NCBI GenBank assembly: GCA_003990705.1
Contig: AP018318.1
Location: 4,653,501 to 4,717,500 of the forward strand
Source of the DNA: Nostoc sp. HK-01
Lineage (GTDB): Bacteria; Cyanobacteriota; Cyanobacteriia; Cyanobacteriales; Nostocaceae
Reading direction: 5' to 3'
Length of the DNA: 64,000 bases
The position numbers and the translations under genes were made by a program. The notes under the pieces were generated by a model that saw only the letters and a list, made by a program, of their open reading frames with translations, was not told the DNA's origin and did no database searches. How positions within the stretch are numbered: the first letter of the stretch is position 1; every line of letters starts with the position of its first letter. This document shows positions 18,623-27,905 of the stretch, in pieces.

Positions 18623-19336
18623 ATGAATAGTCACTCATTTTTAACTTCTGGCGATCAGCAAAATAACTGCTACAAATATGTTGTAAATAATACATTAGGT
18701 TTTTCTCGGCAAGAGACTAATGGTAGCAGTCAATCTGTTGTCCAAGAAAGTTATTTACGCTCTTGTGCTTTGAAATCAGCTAAACAAGGAGATTATAATC
18801 AAGCGATCGCTCTGCTAAATGAATTAATTCGTCGTTATCCCCACAATGCTGCTGATTACAACAATCGTGGGTTAATTTATTTTCAAAGCGGCGACAAGCA
18901 AAAGGCTTTTTGCGATTACAACACAGCTTTAGACTTAAATCCCAATTTAGCTAGTGCTTATAATAATCGAGCCAATTACTACGCGGCTTGTGGAGAATTA
19001 GCCGCCGCATTGGCTGATTATGACCAAGCAATTGATTTGAATCCTCGTTATGTGCGAGCCTGGATTAACCGAGGCATTACCTTCCGCGACTTGGGACAAT
19101 ATGAAGAAGCAATTGAAAATTTGGAAGTTGCACTGCTTTTTGGTCAATTAGAAGCGCATATTTGGGCAGAACGCGGTAGAACCTATCATCTGTGGGGTGA
19201 CTGGAATTGTGCGATCGCCGATTATCGCCGTGCTATGGCAAAACTACCCACACTCAATAATAGCGTTGATGTTTCAGGTTATCGTTTACGCTTACAAATC
19301 GAAACTTGGTTAAATGATTTGCTATCTGAAAAATAG
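18623..19336 (+). CDS. TPR protein
   Basis: A 237-residue soluble protein. A polar N-terminal 55 residues precede about five tetratricopeptide repeats (about 56-215), with repeat signatures such as ADYNNRGLIYFQSGDKQKA, YNNRANYYAACGELAAALA and AWINRGITFRDLGQYEEAI. There is no signal peptide or catalytic domain. TPR arrays bind partner proteins; the partner is unknown. It starts at ATG 18623 with GAGGCAGG upstream. Confidence 0.85.
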   Translation: MNSHSFLTSGDQQNNCYKYVVNNTLGFSRQETNGSSQSVVQESYLRSCALKSAKQGDYNQAIALLNELIRRYPHNAADYNNRGLIYFQSGDKQKAFCDYNTALDLNPNLASAYNNRANYYAACGELAAALADYDQAIDLNPRYVRAWINRGITFRDLGQYEEAIENLEVALLFGQLEAHIWAERGRTYHLWGDWNCAIADYRRAMAKLPTLNNSVDVSGYRLRLQIETWLNDLLSEK

Positions 19337-19585
19337 AAAGTAGGAATTGGGGAAATAAACCATTTTCATCTTTGATTTTGGTTTTTTCCTACATTAGCTG
19401 TCTGAAAATTAAGAATTAGTATGACGACCCTGTATTGCTCATGGCTAATAGATGATTATTAAATTAATTGTCAAAAATTAGCTATTAGCATTCTATATAT
19501 TTTCGATGTGTATACATCTATATACTTAAATATTCATAGAAAGAATTGCAATCACTCCAATTCCGCAAGTCCAGCAATATTTTGC

Positions 19586-19996
19586 TTAGGGTAAAGAATT
19601 TATGACATCAATTTCTTTACCATCTTGATTCATCAACACAATCGGACGCTGATTAGGTGCAAATCTGTATCCTTGCTGTTCTGTAATCGCTTTAGTTTGG
19701 CGGGGATCAAAATTGCGGACAAATTCTGCCTGTAAAGTACTAACACGTCCTTCCATAATTTTGACTTCAGTGCGAACTTCTCGCAACCTTCCTTGCTGCG
19801 ACCAATGATAAGGCAAAAGCTGTGTCAGAGCCGATGCTGCTGCTCCCAAAATTGCCAAATTAACTCCGATCTTGACTGTAGTTTCGAGCGCCATTATTTG
19901 ATGAGAACGCTGGCGAAGATGCCGCTTTGGTCGAGGTATAGTTCTAGGCTGTTGTATAGGTTGTAACGGCTGTCTAGATGGTTGGAAGGCGTTCAT
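19586..19996 (-). CDS. Conserved cyanobacterial membrane protein with coiled coil
   Basis: A 136-residue protein. The Pro/Gln/Arg-rich N-terminus (about 1-35) is followed by one hydrophobic helix (VKIGVNLAILGAAASALTQLL, about 42-62). A short coiled coil comes next (GRLREVRTEVKIMEGRVSTLQAEF), then a basic tail. The topology resembles small bitopic proteins such as FtsB/DivIC, but I see no specific motif and make no such assignment. It seems monocistronic. I know it only as a conserved hypothetical protein of cyanobacteria. Confidence 0.7.
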   Translation of the reverse strand: MNAFQPSRQPLQPIQQPRTIPRPKRHLRQRSHQIMALETTVKIGVNLAILGAAASALTQLLPYHWSQQGRLREVRTEVKIMEGRVSTLQAEFVRNFDPRQTKAITEQQGYRFAPNQRPIVLMNQDGKEIDVINSLP

Positions 19997-20292
19997 AATA
20001 CTAAAAATAACCTTACTTGGAACAACGTGATCAACAGTCTACTGTGGCTAATTAAAGCTGAAGTTAGCTGTCATATTACTTCATTTTTCTGAGATTGCTA
20101 CACGTATGTTTTTGGTTAAAAAACAACTTGACATACGTAAGTAATTGATAGTTAGCAGTTTGCTTACCCAGCGATCATTCTGAAAAACTGCACCTTTGTA
20201 TCCCAGGATTATTAATCCTTTGTGATTTTATGTCAATTACCAACCAACATGTTAATGGCTATTACCCCATATCGGTTATTATGCTGCATTCT
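19997..20292. other. Short intergenic region, no recognised feature
   Basis: About 296 AT-rich bases between two minus-strand genes. It presumably contains the promoter for the 136-residue protein. No repeat or ORF stands out. Confidence 0.4.
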
Positions 20293-20736
20293 TTAACTAT
20301 CGCCAGCCTCATCTTTTTGATTTCCGTTTCTCTCACGTTTGAGACTTTCTTCTAAGGCTTGAATTTGTTCACGGCGGGCTTCCAATTCTAGAGAACGACG
20401 AGCCAAGTCTTGATTTTGCAAAGTTAGAGATTGTCTCCACTGTTCAGCGCGTTCTGCTTCTTGTTGTAACAGTTCTGGGGTAATGCCAGTTGTGAGGTAG
20501 CATTGAACTAAGTTCATTACCCAATTACTAGCTTCTTCTAACTTGGCAATTTCACCTGTGGCAGAAAGTTCAACTAAAACCAGTAATCCTTCACTTATGG
20601 TTTTGCCTTTTCCCAACAGGATAAAAGCTTCTTCTGGAATCATTGCCCAAAGTTGATCAGTTTCTTGACGTGCTAACAAGCGCAACTGGTACTGGTCTAA
20701 AAATTCGTTTTTATGTACCTGAGCTAGATATAGCAT
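20293..20736 (-). CDS. Conserved hypothetical coiled-coil protein
   Basis: A 147-residue protein with a compact N-terminal region (MLYLAQVHKNEFLDQYQLRL..., about 1-85). A long acidic/basic helix (about 88-140) is rich in Glu, Gln and Arg and predicts a coiled coil. There is no signal peptide, transmembrane helix or catalytic motif. I recognise it only as cyanobacterial and conserved, and its role is unknown. It starts at ATG 20736. A large inverted-repeat element separates it from valS. Confidence 0.65.
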   Translation of the reverse strand: MLYLAQVHKNEFLDQYQLRLLARQETDQLWAMIPEEAFILLGKGKTISEGLLVLVELSATGEIAKLEEASNWVMNLVQCYLTTGITPELLQQEAERAEQWRQSLTLQNQDLARRSLELEARREQIQALEESLKRERNGNQKDEAGDS

Positions 20737-20817
20737 GATCGTCTTTTTGCTCCAGCTTACAATTAAAAATTAAAAAATAAGTACAAAAGTTTATATTAAA
20801 CAACAAAATTAATAGAA

Positions 20818-20949
20818 CTTATGCAAATCTTGTCTTTTTTCATTTACTTCTGTCCAGAGTCAACAGTCAAAAGTCAAAAACCTCTATTTTTGACTTTTGA
20901 CTGTTGACTCTTGTACCAGAAGATTAGGTGTGCCAGTTGCGTAAGTCCT
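20818..20949. repeat. Nested inverted-repeat element with perfect 24-bp hairpin
   Basis: The core arms at 20857-20880 and 20887-20910 are perfectly complementary over 24 bases, with loop CCTCTA. They are built from GTCAAAAGTCAA-type heptamers. Outer ends ACTTATGCAA (from 20819) and TTGCGTAAGT (to 20947) are an imperfect inverted pair. The element lies in the gap downstream of valS and could end its transcript. Confidence 0.75.
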
Positions 20950-21052
20950 ATTTAAAACACTAATTTTGTGTTGAAAATCATCACTGTAATGAGTAATAGC
21001 AGAGTTAATTGCAATTACCCATTGCAGTGATGCTAGACCTTACAGACACTAC

Positions 21053-24025
21053 CTACAGCAACGTCTGAAGGCGTAAGCGCAAAATTTCTGCTTGTTTTTC
21101 AGCCTCAGCTAAGGCATCTTTGGCTCCTTGTACTACGTCAGTTGGGGCTTTATCGACAAACTTAGGATTGCTTAACCTACCTCTGAGGGACTGGGCTTCG
21201 GCTTCGACCTTGCTGATGCTTTTCTCTAATTTGGCACGTAGGGCTTCAATGTCAACTACACCAGTCAGGGGAATAACGACTTGAATTGTACCAATTACCC
21301 CAGCAATGGTTTGTTCTGAGGCTGGAACTGCTTCTAAAACTGCTGGTAACTGTTCTGGGAGTTTAGCTTCGGCAAACAATATACTGCGGGCAATAAACCA
21401 AATACTATAACCTAAACCCACAATTTCAAAGAAAGTACCAGCAAAGGGAATTTGATTAACGGTATGCGCCACCGCTAAACCGACTCGCAGAAATACAAGC
21501 CCGACTATTACTAAGCCAATGGTCTTCCAATTCCACTGCGATTTTGACGGCGCTAAAGTTTGGCTTTTTTGTTCTTCCGCAAACGTCAAAGCTTCTACCT
21601 TAGCCAAATCTTTGATATAAGATTGTCCCGCCGTTAAAATTTGCTGTTCCTTGGGGCTATCAGTTTGCAAATTCACCTTAACTTTCGCCCCTGGCTTAAC
21701 ATCCGCCTCCGCCCGTAAATTGCGAATTGTGCGGATAGTGCCAATTAGCAGGTCAAATTGTTCTTCCAACGCGGGATCAATTAAGTTGGCATCAGCTTGG
21801 GGATAAGCTTGTAAAGCTAAAGTTTGCAGAGATTCTGCGGGTTGTTGAGTGAGGGTTTGCCAAATTTCCTCGGTGATGTGGGGCATAAAGGGATGCAGTA
21901 ATTTTAAAATCCCTTCCAGTACGTAGGCGAGGACTTGCTGGGCGGCGCGGCGGGATGTGGGGTCTGCACCTGGCTGTAAGCGAGATTTCACCAACTCAAT
22001 ATACCAGTCACAGAAATCACCCCAAATAAATTCGTAAATTCCCTTGGCGGCTTCCCCTAAACCATAGTTATTGATATAATTGGTAGTCTGGTTAATAACT
22101 TGATGATAGCGAGAAAGAATCCAGCGATCGCTCAATTCACTAGCAACGGGTTGTCTTAGTTGTTGGGGTGTCTGTCCATCCAAATTCATCATCACGAACC
22201 GCGCCGCATTCCACAACTTGTTGGCAAAGTTGCGCGAAGCTTGCACTGATGATGATTCATCCTTGTCGCGATCGTATTCTAAGCGGATATCTTGACCAGC
22301 ACCCGCCACTTCTTTCACTAAGGTGTAGCGTAAGGCATCTGTGCCATATTTATCAATTAATAATAATGGGTCAATGCCATTACCTTTAGTCTTAGACATT
22401 TTCTGACCTTTTTCATCCAGCACTAACCCGTGGATGTAAACATCATGAAACGGCATTTTCCCGGTGAAATGACCAGCCATCATCGTCATTCTGGCTACCC
22501 AGAAAAAGATAATGTCAAATCCTGTCACTAAGGTAGTTGTGGGATAGTACTTAGCTAAATCTGGGGTTTGTTCTGGCCAGCCCAAAGTTGAAAATGGCCA
22601 TAGTCCCGAAGAAAACCAAGTATCTAGTACATCCGGGTCTTGTTGAAGCTGAACATTTTCGCCGAATTGGGCTTTAGCTTTCTCCCAAGCCTCATCGGCA
22701 GATTTCGCCACAACAAACGGCGTAGTATCGGTAATTTGTCCGCCTGTTTCAGTCACCGCATACCAAGCGGGAATTTGGTGTCCCCACCACAATTGTCGAG
22801 AGATACACCAATCTCGCAGACTTACCAACCAATCACGGTAAACCTTTGTCCAGCGTTGGGGAACAAACTCAGGGGAATTCTGTTGGTCAAGGAATTCTAA
22901 TGCGCTGTCCGCCATTGGACGAATTTTGACAAACCATTGAGTCGAGAGGAGAGGTTCAATGGGAACTTTACCGCGATCGCTATAAGGAACGGTATGCTTA
23001 TAATCTTCAATTTTTACTAAAACCCCATCAGCTTCCAGACGCGAAACTACATTCTTTCGCGCCACGAAGCGGTCTTGTCCTTGAAACTCCCCAGCATTGG
23101 CATTCAGAGTTCCATCTTTATTCAAAATATTAATAAACGGCAGATTGTGACGCTTACCCATTTCAAAATCATTGGGATCATGTGCTGGCGTTACCTTCAC
23201 GCAACCTGTACCAAAAGTTGGGTCGACCAACTCATCGCCAATAATTGGAATTTCGCGCTGCATAATTGGCAAAGTCAAAGTCTTCCCAATCAGATGCTTA
23301 TATCTATCATCATTGGGATTCACCGCCACCCCAGTATCACCCAGCATCGTTTCTGGTCGAGTCGTCGCCACCTCCACATAACCAGAACCATCTGTCAGGG
23401 GATAACGGAAATGCCAAAGATTACCATTAACCTCTTGTTTTTCCACCTCAACATCCGACACCGCCGACTGAGTAGCCGGACACCAGTTCACCAAATATTC
23501 GCCACGATAAATTAACCCTTCCTTGTAAAGACTCACAAAAGCTTCCACCACAGCTTTAGATAAGCCCTCATCTAACGTGAACCGTTCCCGTGACCAGTCC
23601 ACAGACACACCCAAGCGGCGTAATTGATTAACAATTGTTCCCCCAGACTCTGCCTTCCACTGCCAAGCGCGTTCGAGAAACTCTTCACGTCCCAACTCAG
23701 CACGAGTTTTACCCTCTTTTTTGAGTTGTCTTTCTAGCATCGTATGGACAGCGATACTAGCGTGGTCAGTTCCAGGTAGCCACAAAGTATTGCGTCCCTG
23801 CATCCGGTGATAGCGTACAAGAACATCAATTAGCGCACTTTCAAAAGCGTGACCCATATGCAAACTGCCAGTAACATTCGGCGGCGGAATCACAACACAG
23901 TAAGGTTCGCCGTTGTGATTGGGGTCAGCTTTGTAAACTTGGTTTTCTTCCCAGAATTTTTGCCACTTAGCTTCAGTGGTAAAGGGATCGTAGAGACTGG
24001 GGAGATTCGAGATAGTTGCGGTCAT
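21053..24025 (-). CDS. valS: Valyl-tRNA synthetase with CAAD membrane domain
   Basis: A 990-residue class I synthetase that charges tRNA-Val. HIGH-type motif [10 protein letters not shown] is at 50-59 and KMSKT at 542-546, with the editing (CP1) domain between them and the anticodon-binding region after. From about 825 the protein departs from bacterial ValRS. Two transmembrane helices (about 836-857 and 862-882) form the CAAD domain, known from cyanobacterial synthetases and reported to tether them to thylakoid membranes. It is followed by the usual C-terminal coiled coil (about 920-990), so CAAD is inserted rather than appended at the end. It starts at ATG 24025 and is monocistronic. Confidence 0.97.
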   Translation of the reverse strand: MTATISNLPSLYDPFTTEAKWQKFWEENQVYKADPNHNGEPYCVVIPPPNVTGSLHMGHAFESALIDVLVRYHRMQGRNTLWLPGTDHASIAVHTMLERQLKKEGKTRAELGREEFLERAWQWKAESGGTIVNQLRRLGVSVDWSRERFTLDEGLSKAVVEAFVSLYKEGLIYRGEYLVNWCPATQSAVSDVEVEKQEVNGNLWHFRYPLTDGSGYVEVATTRPETMLGDTGVAVNPNDDRYKHLIGKTLTLPIMQREIPIIGDELVDPTFGTGCVKVTPAHDPNDFEMGKRHNLPFINILNKDGTLNANAGEFQGQDRFVARKNVVSRLEADGVLVKIEDYKHTVPYSDRGKVPIEPLLSTQWFVKIRPMADSALEFLDQQNSPEFVPQRWTKVYRDWLVSLRDWCISRQLWWGHQIPAWYAVTETGGQITDTTPFVVAKSADEAWEKAKAQFGENVQLQQDPDVLDTWFSSGLWPFSTLGWPEQTPDLAKYYPTTTLVTGFDIIFFWVARMTMMAGHFTGKMPFHDVYIHGLVLDEKGQKMSKTKGNGIDPLLLIDKYGTDALRYTLVKEVAGAGQDIRLEYDRDKDESSSVQASRNFANKLWNAARFVMMNLDGQTPQQLRQPVASELSDRWILSRYHQVINQTTNYINNYGLGEAAKGIYEFIWGDFCDWYIELVKSRLQPGADPTSRRAAQQVLAYVLEGILKLLHPFMPHITEEIWQTLTQQPAESLQTLALQAYPQADANLIDPALEEQFDLLIGTIRTIRNLRAEADVKPGAKVKVNLQTDSPKEQQILTAGQSYIKDLAKVEALTFAEEQKSQTLAPSKSQWNWKTIGLVIVGLVFLRVGLAVAHTVNQIPFAGTFFEIVGLGYSIWFIARSILFAEAKLPEQLPAVLEAVPASEQTIAGVIGTIQVVIPLTGVVDIEALRAKLEKSISKVEAEAQSLRGRLSNPKFVDKAPTDVVQGAKDALAEAEKQAEILRLRLQTLL

Positions 24026-24143
24026 GCTGGGAAAATTAACTGTGGAAGAACTTTAATAAATTTTGCCACAGGGTTGGAGAGGGTTTGATAGAAACGAACC
24101 GCAAAGGACGCAAAGGGCGCAAAGGAAGAGAGGAAAAGAGAAG

Positions 24144-24533
24144 ATGAGACATTTAAACGAGCAGTTAGAAAAATTAGCTTACCAAGTAATTGGGGCAGCC
24201 ATTGAGGTACACCGAGTTTTAGGTGCTGGGTTTTTGGAAGAGGTGTATCACAAGGCTTTGAGAGAAGAATTTATCATACTTGGAATTCCTCACAAGTTTG
24301 AATATCCAGTGAAAATACACTATAAATGTCGTCCAGTAGGTGAAGGGAAATTAGATTTTTTGGTTGGAGACTTTTTAATCGTCGAATTGAAAGCTGTACA
24401 AAACTTAACGCCCCTTCACGAAGCTCAAGTCCTCTCCTACCTTAAAATGACTAACTACCCTTTAGCTTTACTTATCAACTTTAACGTTCCTCTTCTTAGA
24501 GACGGCATCAAACGCATTATTCTCTCTTCTTAA
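24144..24533 (+). CDS. GxxExxY protein (PD-(D/E)XK nuclease-like)
   Basis: A 129-residue protein. The family signature GFLEEVY is at 29-35, and LDFLVGDFLIVELKA (70-84) has the Asp71 and Glu81-x-Lys83 pattern of PD-(D/E)XK nucleases. The family is widespread in cyanobacteria and environmental bacteria and its function is unknown; nuclease activity is inferred. I chose ATG 24144 after purine-rich GGAAAAGAGAAG. The upstream part of the longer ORF lies in the terminal repeat and is not coding. The stop at 24531-24533 touches the right inverted repeat, so the gene fills the cassette. Confidence 0.85.
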   Translation: MRHLNEQLEKLAYQVIGAAIEVHRVLGAGFLEEVYHKALREEFIILGIPHKFEYPVKIHYKCRPVGEGKLDFLVGDFLIVELKAVQNLTPLHEAQVLSYLKMTNYPLALLINFNVPLLRDGIKRIILSS

Positions 24534-24548
24534 CTCTTCCTTTGTGTC

Positions 24549-24600
24549 CTTCGCGACGGCAGTCGCTTCAAGTCGGCAAAGCCGCCCAACGCGCTGCCTC
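24549..24600. repeat. Dispersed palindromic repeat copy
   Basis: The sequence CGACGGCAGTCGCTTCAAGT then CGGCAAAGCCGCCCAACGCG is close to the copy at 17965-18061. It interrupts the right inverted repeat of the GxxExxY cassette, so it appears to have inserted after the cassette formed. Confidence 0.7.
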
Positions 24601-24636
24601 TCCTTTGCGGTTCGTTTAAAAAATTATTCTCATCTT

Positions 24637-25899
24637 ATGTCACGCTCCCCCTGGCTTTACATCCCCACCTTATATTTCGCCTCCGGTGTACCTTACATCA
24701 TCATCAACACCGTCTCAGTCATCTTTTACAAAAAACTCGGCGTAGACAACACACAAATTGCCGTGTGGACAAGTCTGCTTTATCTCCCCTGGGTCATTAA
24801 AATGTTCTGGGGGCCAATTGTTGATACTTATTCCACCAAACGAACTTGGATACTCTATACCCAACTAGCAATGTTCTGTTGCTTGGGTTTCATAGCCTTT
24901 TGCTTACAGCTGCCTAATTTCTTTTTTATCTCCCTCGGTGCATTAACCGTGGGAGCATTTATTTCCGCTACTTATGATATTGCCACAGATGGCTTTTATC
25001 TACTAGCTTTAACTCCCGAACAGCAAGCCTTGTTTGTTGGGATTCGTTCATTATTTTATCGACTTGCGGTTATTTTTGGTTCGGGACTGTTAGTGGTTTT
25101 AGCTGGTCAACTTGAAAAATATCTTAACAACATTCCCTTAAGCTGGACTATTGCGATCGGTTTTTCTGCTGTAGTTTTAGCCATACTTTGTATTTTTCAC
25201 CGTTTCAGTTTACCGTTACCAGATGCCGATAAACCACGACAGCTACAAAGCACAGATAGCATACCTTTTTGGACAATTATTAGTTCCTATTTTGCCCAAG
25301 AAAAAATTCTTGTCATTGTAGCATTTATCTTACTTTACCGATTTGGTGAGGCAATGCTTGTCAAGTTTGCTTCTTTATTTTTGTTAGATAAACCAGAAGC
25401 GGGCGGGCTAGGATTATCGACATCAGATGTTGGTTTAGTATACGGCACATTCGGTGTGATATCACTAATCGCAGGTGGAATTTTAGGTGGATTAGTAATT
25501 GCCAAGTATGGTTTAAGAAGATGTCTGTTTCCTATGGCTTTAGCCTTGAACTTGCCAGATTTATTTTATGTATATATGGCTTATAATCAACCTTCATTGA
25601 ACTTAGTTTATCTGCTGGTTTCATTAGAGCAATTTGGTTATGGTTTTGGGTTTACAGCTTTTAGTGTTTACTTAATGTATATTTCTCAAGGTGAATATAA
25701 GACATCTCATTTCGCCATATCTACTGGCATCATGGCACTAGGTATGATGCTACCTGGAATAGTCAGTGGATATTTGCAACCATTATTAGGATATACATTG
25801 TTTTTTAGCTTGGTTTGTTTGCTAACTATTCCAGGAATGATTGTTTTATTTTTCATTCCTTTAAAAGAAGAAACACAGAAAAAATCTCCTGCACATTAG
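24637..25899 (+). CDS. AmpG-like MFS permease
   Basis: A 420-residue protein with about twelve hydrophobic helices. The N-terminal segment SPWLYIPTLYFASGVPY and the following LPWVIKMFWGPIVDTYSTKR loop fit the AmpG/RhtX branch of the major facilitator superfamily. Known members import anhydromuropeptides or siderophores across the inner membrane. The start is ATG 24637; the longer ORF upstream runs through repeat DNA. A GlcNAc kinase starts four bases after its stop, so the pair is almost certainly translated from one mRNA and likely takes up and phosphorylates an amino sugar or cell-wall fragment (inference). Confidence 0.8.
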   Translation: MSRSPWLYIPTLYFASGVPYIIINTVSVIFYKKLGVDNTQIAVWTSLLYLPWVIKMFWGPIVDTYSTKRTWILYTQLAMFCCLGFIAFCLQLPNFFFISLGALTVGAFISATYDIATDGFYLLALTPEQQALFVGIRSLFYRLAVIFGSGLLVVLAGQLEKYLNNIPLSWTIAIGFSAVVLAILCIFHRFSLPLPDADKPRQLQSTDSIPFWTIISSYFAQEKILVIVAFILLYRFGEAMLVKFASLFLLDKPEAGGLGLSTSDVGLVYGTFGVISLIAGGILGGLVIAKYGLRRCLFPMALALNLPDLFYVYMAYNQPSLNLVYLLVSLEQFGYGFGFTAFSVYLMYISQGEYKTSHFAISTGIMALGMMLPGIVSGYLQPLLGYTLFFSLVCLLTIPGMIVLFFIPLKEETQKKSPAH

Positions 25900-25903
25900 T
25901 CTC

Positions 25904-26881
25904 ATGAGTTATGTTTTAGGAATAGATGGCGGTGGTAGTAAAACCGTCTGTATCTTGATGGATAATAATCATCAAGTACTAGGTCATGCTAAAGCAGGCG
26001 CATCTAACTATCAAAGCATCGGTATTGAAGCAGCACTCAAATCAATTCACTCTGCTATTAATGCAGCTGTGAATGAAGCGTTAAAGTTCACCAATGCAAT
26101 CAAAATCTCAGCCATCTGTTTAGGTTTAGCTGGTATTGGACGTTCTGGAGATATTGAAGTAGTTAAAAATATGGTGCAGGAATTACAAAACAGTCAATTC
26201 CTGCCGATTACTTGGGATTTACAGCCAGCTAATATAGTAATTTGCCATGATGCTTTAATTGCTTTAGTTGGCGGAGTCGGTCATGATGTAGGAATTGTCG
26301 TGGCTGCGGGTACTGGTTCCATAACTTTTGGTCGAAATCAACAAGGAGAAACTAAAAGAGTAGGCGGTTGGGGATACATTTTAGGAGATGAAGGAAGCGC
26401 CTATAAAATCGCTGTTGCTGGTATGCAAGCAGCATTAAAATCTTATGATGGGCGTGAGATACAAACAAGTTTGGTACAAGATTTTAAACAGCATCTTGGT
26501 TTCCAGAGTATAGAAGAATTAATAGAAGTAATATATCGCCGCGGATGGGGAGTTAAAGAAATAGCATCTTTAGCACCAATTGTAGATTTAGCAGCAGCTT
26601 CAGGCGATAAATTAGCTAACAGTGTAATTGATGATGCTGTTAAGGAATTAGTGAAAGCTACATCTACAGTTATTAATACAATTTTTAGTCCTGACTCAGC
26701 TTTTGAAATTGTGACTACAGGTAGTGTGTGGCAAGGTAAATCTCAAATACATGAGAGATTTACAACAGCAATAGTTAATCAATTTCCGCACGTAAAGGTA
26801 ATGTTTCCAAGGTATGAACCTGCTTATGGTGCTGGGTTATTAGCTTTACAGAGTTTATATAATACGAGGCTAAGAGTCTAA
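25904..26881 (+). CDS. N-acetylglucosamine kinase (BadF/BadG-type ATPase family)
   Basis: A 325-residue ASKHA-fold kinase. The phosphate-1 loop GIDGGGSKT (5-13), GLAGIGRSG, AAGTGSITFG and GGWGYILGDEGSAY are the hallmarks of the GlcNAc kinase/BadF family. It should phosphorylate GlcNAc or a related amino sugar with ATP. It starts at ATG 25904, four bases after the AmpG-like permease, which fits cell-wall recycling or amino-sugar uptake. Length is normal and no key motif is missing. Confidence 0.88.
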   Translation: MSYVLGIDGGGSKTVCILMDNNHQVLGHAKAGASNYQSIGIEAALKSIHSAINAAVNEALKFTNAIKISAICLGLAGIGRSGDIEVVKNMVQELQNSQFLPITWDLQPANIVICHDALIALVGGVGHDVGIVVAAGTGSITFGRNQQGETKRVGGWGYILGDEGSAYKIAVAGMQAALKSYDGREIQTSLVQDFKQHLGFQSIEELIEVIYRRGWGVKEIASLAPIVDLAAASGDKLANSVIDDAVKELVKATSTVINTIFSPDSAFEIVTTGSVWQGKSQIHERFTTAIVNQFPHVKVMFPRYEPAYGAGLLALQSLYNTRLRV

Positions 26882-26912
26882 TTAATCTATATGAATGGCA
26901 AAAGATTAAGTA

Positions 26913-27122
26913 ATGCCCAATATTATACTTACAAAGCAAGAATTAAAAAATAAGCTTTACTCTATTGCTCAACCATTAATAGCAGAAGGTAAATTTGTTC
27001 GACAATCTTCTAGTATTCACAGCTATGGTCATGTGTGCTTAAAAATCGAGCCTATAATTGATCACTCACAGATTGAGATTGTCTGGCAAATTGATGATGA
27101 AGAAATTATTCCTTTTGAGTGA
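26913..27122 (+). CDS. Small unknown protein, possibly cut by an in-frame TGA
   Basis: A 69-residue ORF (MPNIILTKQELKNKLYSIAQ...) begins 31 bases after the kinase gene. It is well-behaved: charged residues are spread through it and its codons resemble its neighbours'. After the TGA at 27120-27122 the same frame continues for 20 coherent codons (IPAIFEGIIDGIFDYFHQTK) to a TAA at 27183-27185. Either the original protein was about 90 residues and has gained a nonsense codon, or TGA marks the true end. No family is recognised. Confidence 0.5.
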   Translation: MPNIILTKQELKNKLYSIAQPLIAEGKFVRQSSSIHSYGHVCLKIEPIIDHSQIEIVWQIDDEEIIPFE

Positions 27123-27510
27123 ATACCAGCAATTTTTGAGGGAATTATTGATGGCATATTTGATTATTTTCATCAAACTAAGTAAGAAGACACAAATAAA
27201 CTTAACTAGATAAGTCTTAGACAAAATAGTTAAAAACCTCTTCCCTCCTGCCTTCTGCCTCCTGCCTAGTCCTAATTACAATTATTTATGTCCCTCTACT
27301 TAGCTATCATCCAGTTGATTCTAAAGAGATGGATTACCGTATAGCCGCGAAAATAGCTTGACGTAATGCTACAGCAAAAGCTGAACTTGTTATAAGTCGG
27401 GGAACCTGCCCATCGCAGTGGTTCCCCCACAAGAGTTATTGATACTTCTCATCCACAAATTTAGATGTGGTTTAGTTGATCAACTGCTGACTGTGTGTTA
27501 ATTTTTAGCT
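27123..27510. other. Intergenic region with short repeats
   Basis: A gap of 388 bases with a CTCCTGCC-type short tandem repeat (27243-27269) and a copy of the dispersed CAAGTCGG repeat (27389-27430). The first 60 bases are the possible former end of the preceding gene. No other feature was seen. Confidence 0.55.
27389..27430. repeat. Dispersed palindromic repeat, partial copy
   Basis: TATAAGTCGGGGAACCTGCC followed by CATCGCAGTGGTTCCCCCAC matches the middle of the repeats at 17965 and 58739. The GGGGAACC and GGTTCCCC parts are complementary, giving a hairpin. Confidence 0.6.
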
Positions 27511-27750
27511 TTACATCTTGCCGTGTTGCAACACTTGTTGAAGATGGTGGCGAATTTCTTGTGCTTGTTCCATATCAGACTGGCGCAGTTTTTGGAATAA
27601 TTCTACGCAAGGCTGAGAGTTTGCTTGTTGTGCATCTTGGATGTATGTGTCATAGGCTTTAACCGCTTCAGCTTTATTGTGCAGTACGGTGACAAAATCG
27701 TATTCTAGGTTGCTGATGGGTTGTTGAGATTGTCCGTTACCTGTAGTCAT
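27511..27750 (-). CDS. Small helical hypothetical protein
   Basis: A 79-residue acidic protein, mostly predicted helix, with YDFVTVLHNKAEAVKAYDTYIQDAQ and QEIRHHLQQVLQHGK. Two helices with regularly spaced Glu, Asp and His are reminiscent of ferritin-like small proteins, but no metal-binding pattern can be proven. It starts at ATG 27750 and is monocistronic. Function is unknown. Confidence 0.6.
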   Translation of the reverse strand: MTTGNGQSQQPISNLEYDFVTVLHNKAEAVKAYDTYIQDAQQANSQPCVELFQKLRQSDMEQAQEIRHHLQQVLQHGKM

Positions 27751-27835
27751 ATATTGACCTCATGTAAGTTTCTATTTCATTTCTACTCACCTTAAAAGCG
27801 CGGTTCATCTCCCCAAAAGCGTAGAAAAAAGCACA

Positions 27836-27855
27836 AAGGCTGCTGACGCAGCCTT
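27836..27855 (-). terminator. Hairpin terminator of the PsiE-family gene
   Basis: AAGGCTG (27836-27842) pairs with CAGCCTT (27849-27855) around a 6-base loop. On the minus strand TGTGCTTTTTT follows. It lies about 50 bases past the PsiE-family stop. Confidence 0.65.
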
Positions 27856-27905
27856 AAGCAAATGTTGAGTTTTTATGACCACAGAGTTATCACTTATTGG
27901 GGAAT

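Larger units (their letters stand above)
24092..24617. mobile_element. Inverted-repeat-bounded GxxExxY gene cassette (candidate)
   Basis: A perfect 17-bp inverted pair, AAACGAACCGCAAAGGA at 24092-24108 and its complement at 24601-24617, encloses a single small gene. A second match, CAAAGGAAGAG (24120-24130 against 24534-24544 in reverse), lies at the inner side of each end and abuts the gene. The right end is split by a copy of the dispersed CAAGTCGG repeat (24549-24600). No target-site duplication was found. No transposase is encoded, so movement would have to be non-autonomous or use the encoded PD-(D/E)XK protein. Confidence 0.55.

Noticed and set aside
24544-24636. N-terminal extension of the MFS permease
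   Set aside because: These codons come from the dispersed repeat and the inverted repeat of the cassette; the transporter fold begins at 24637.
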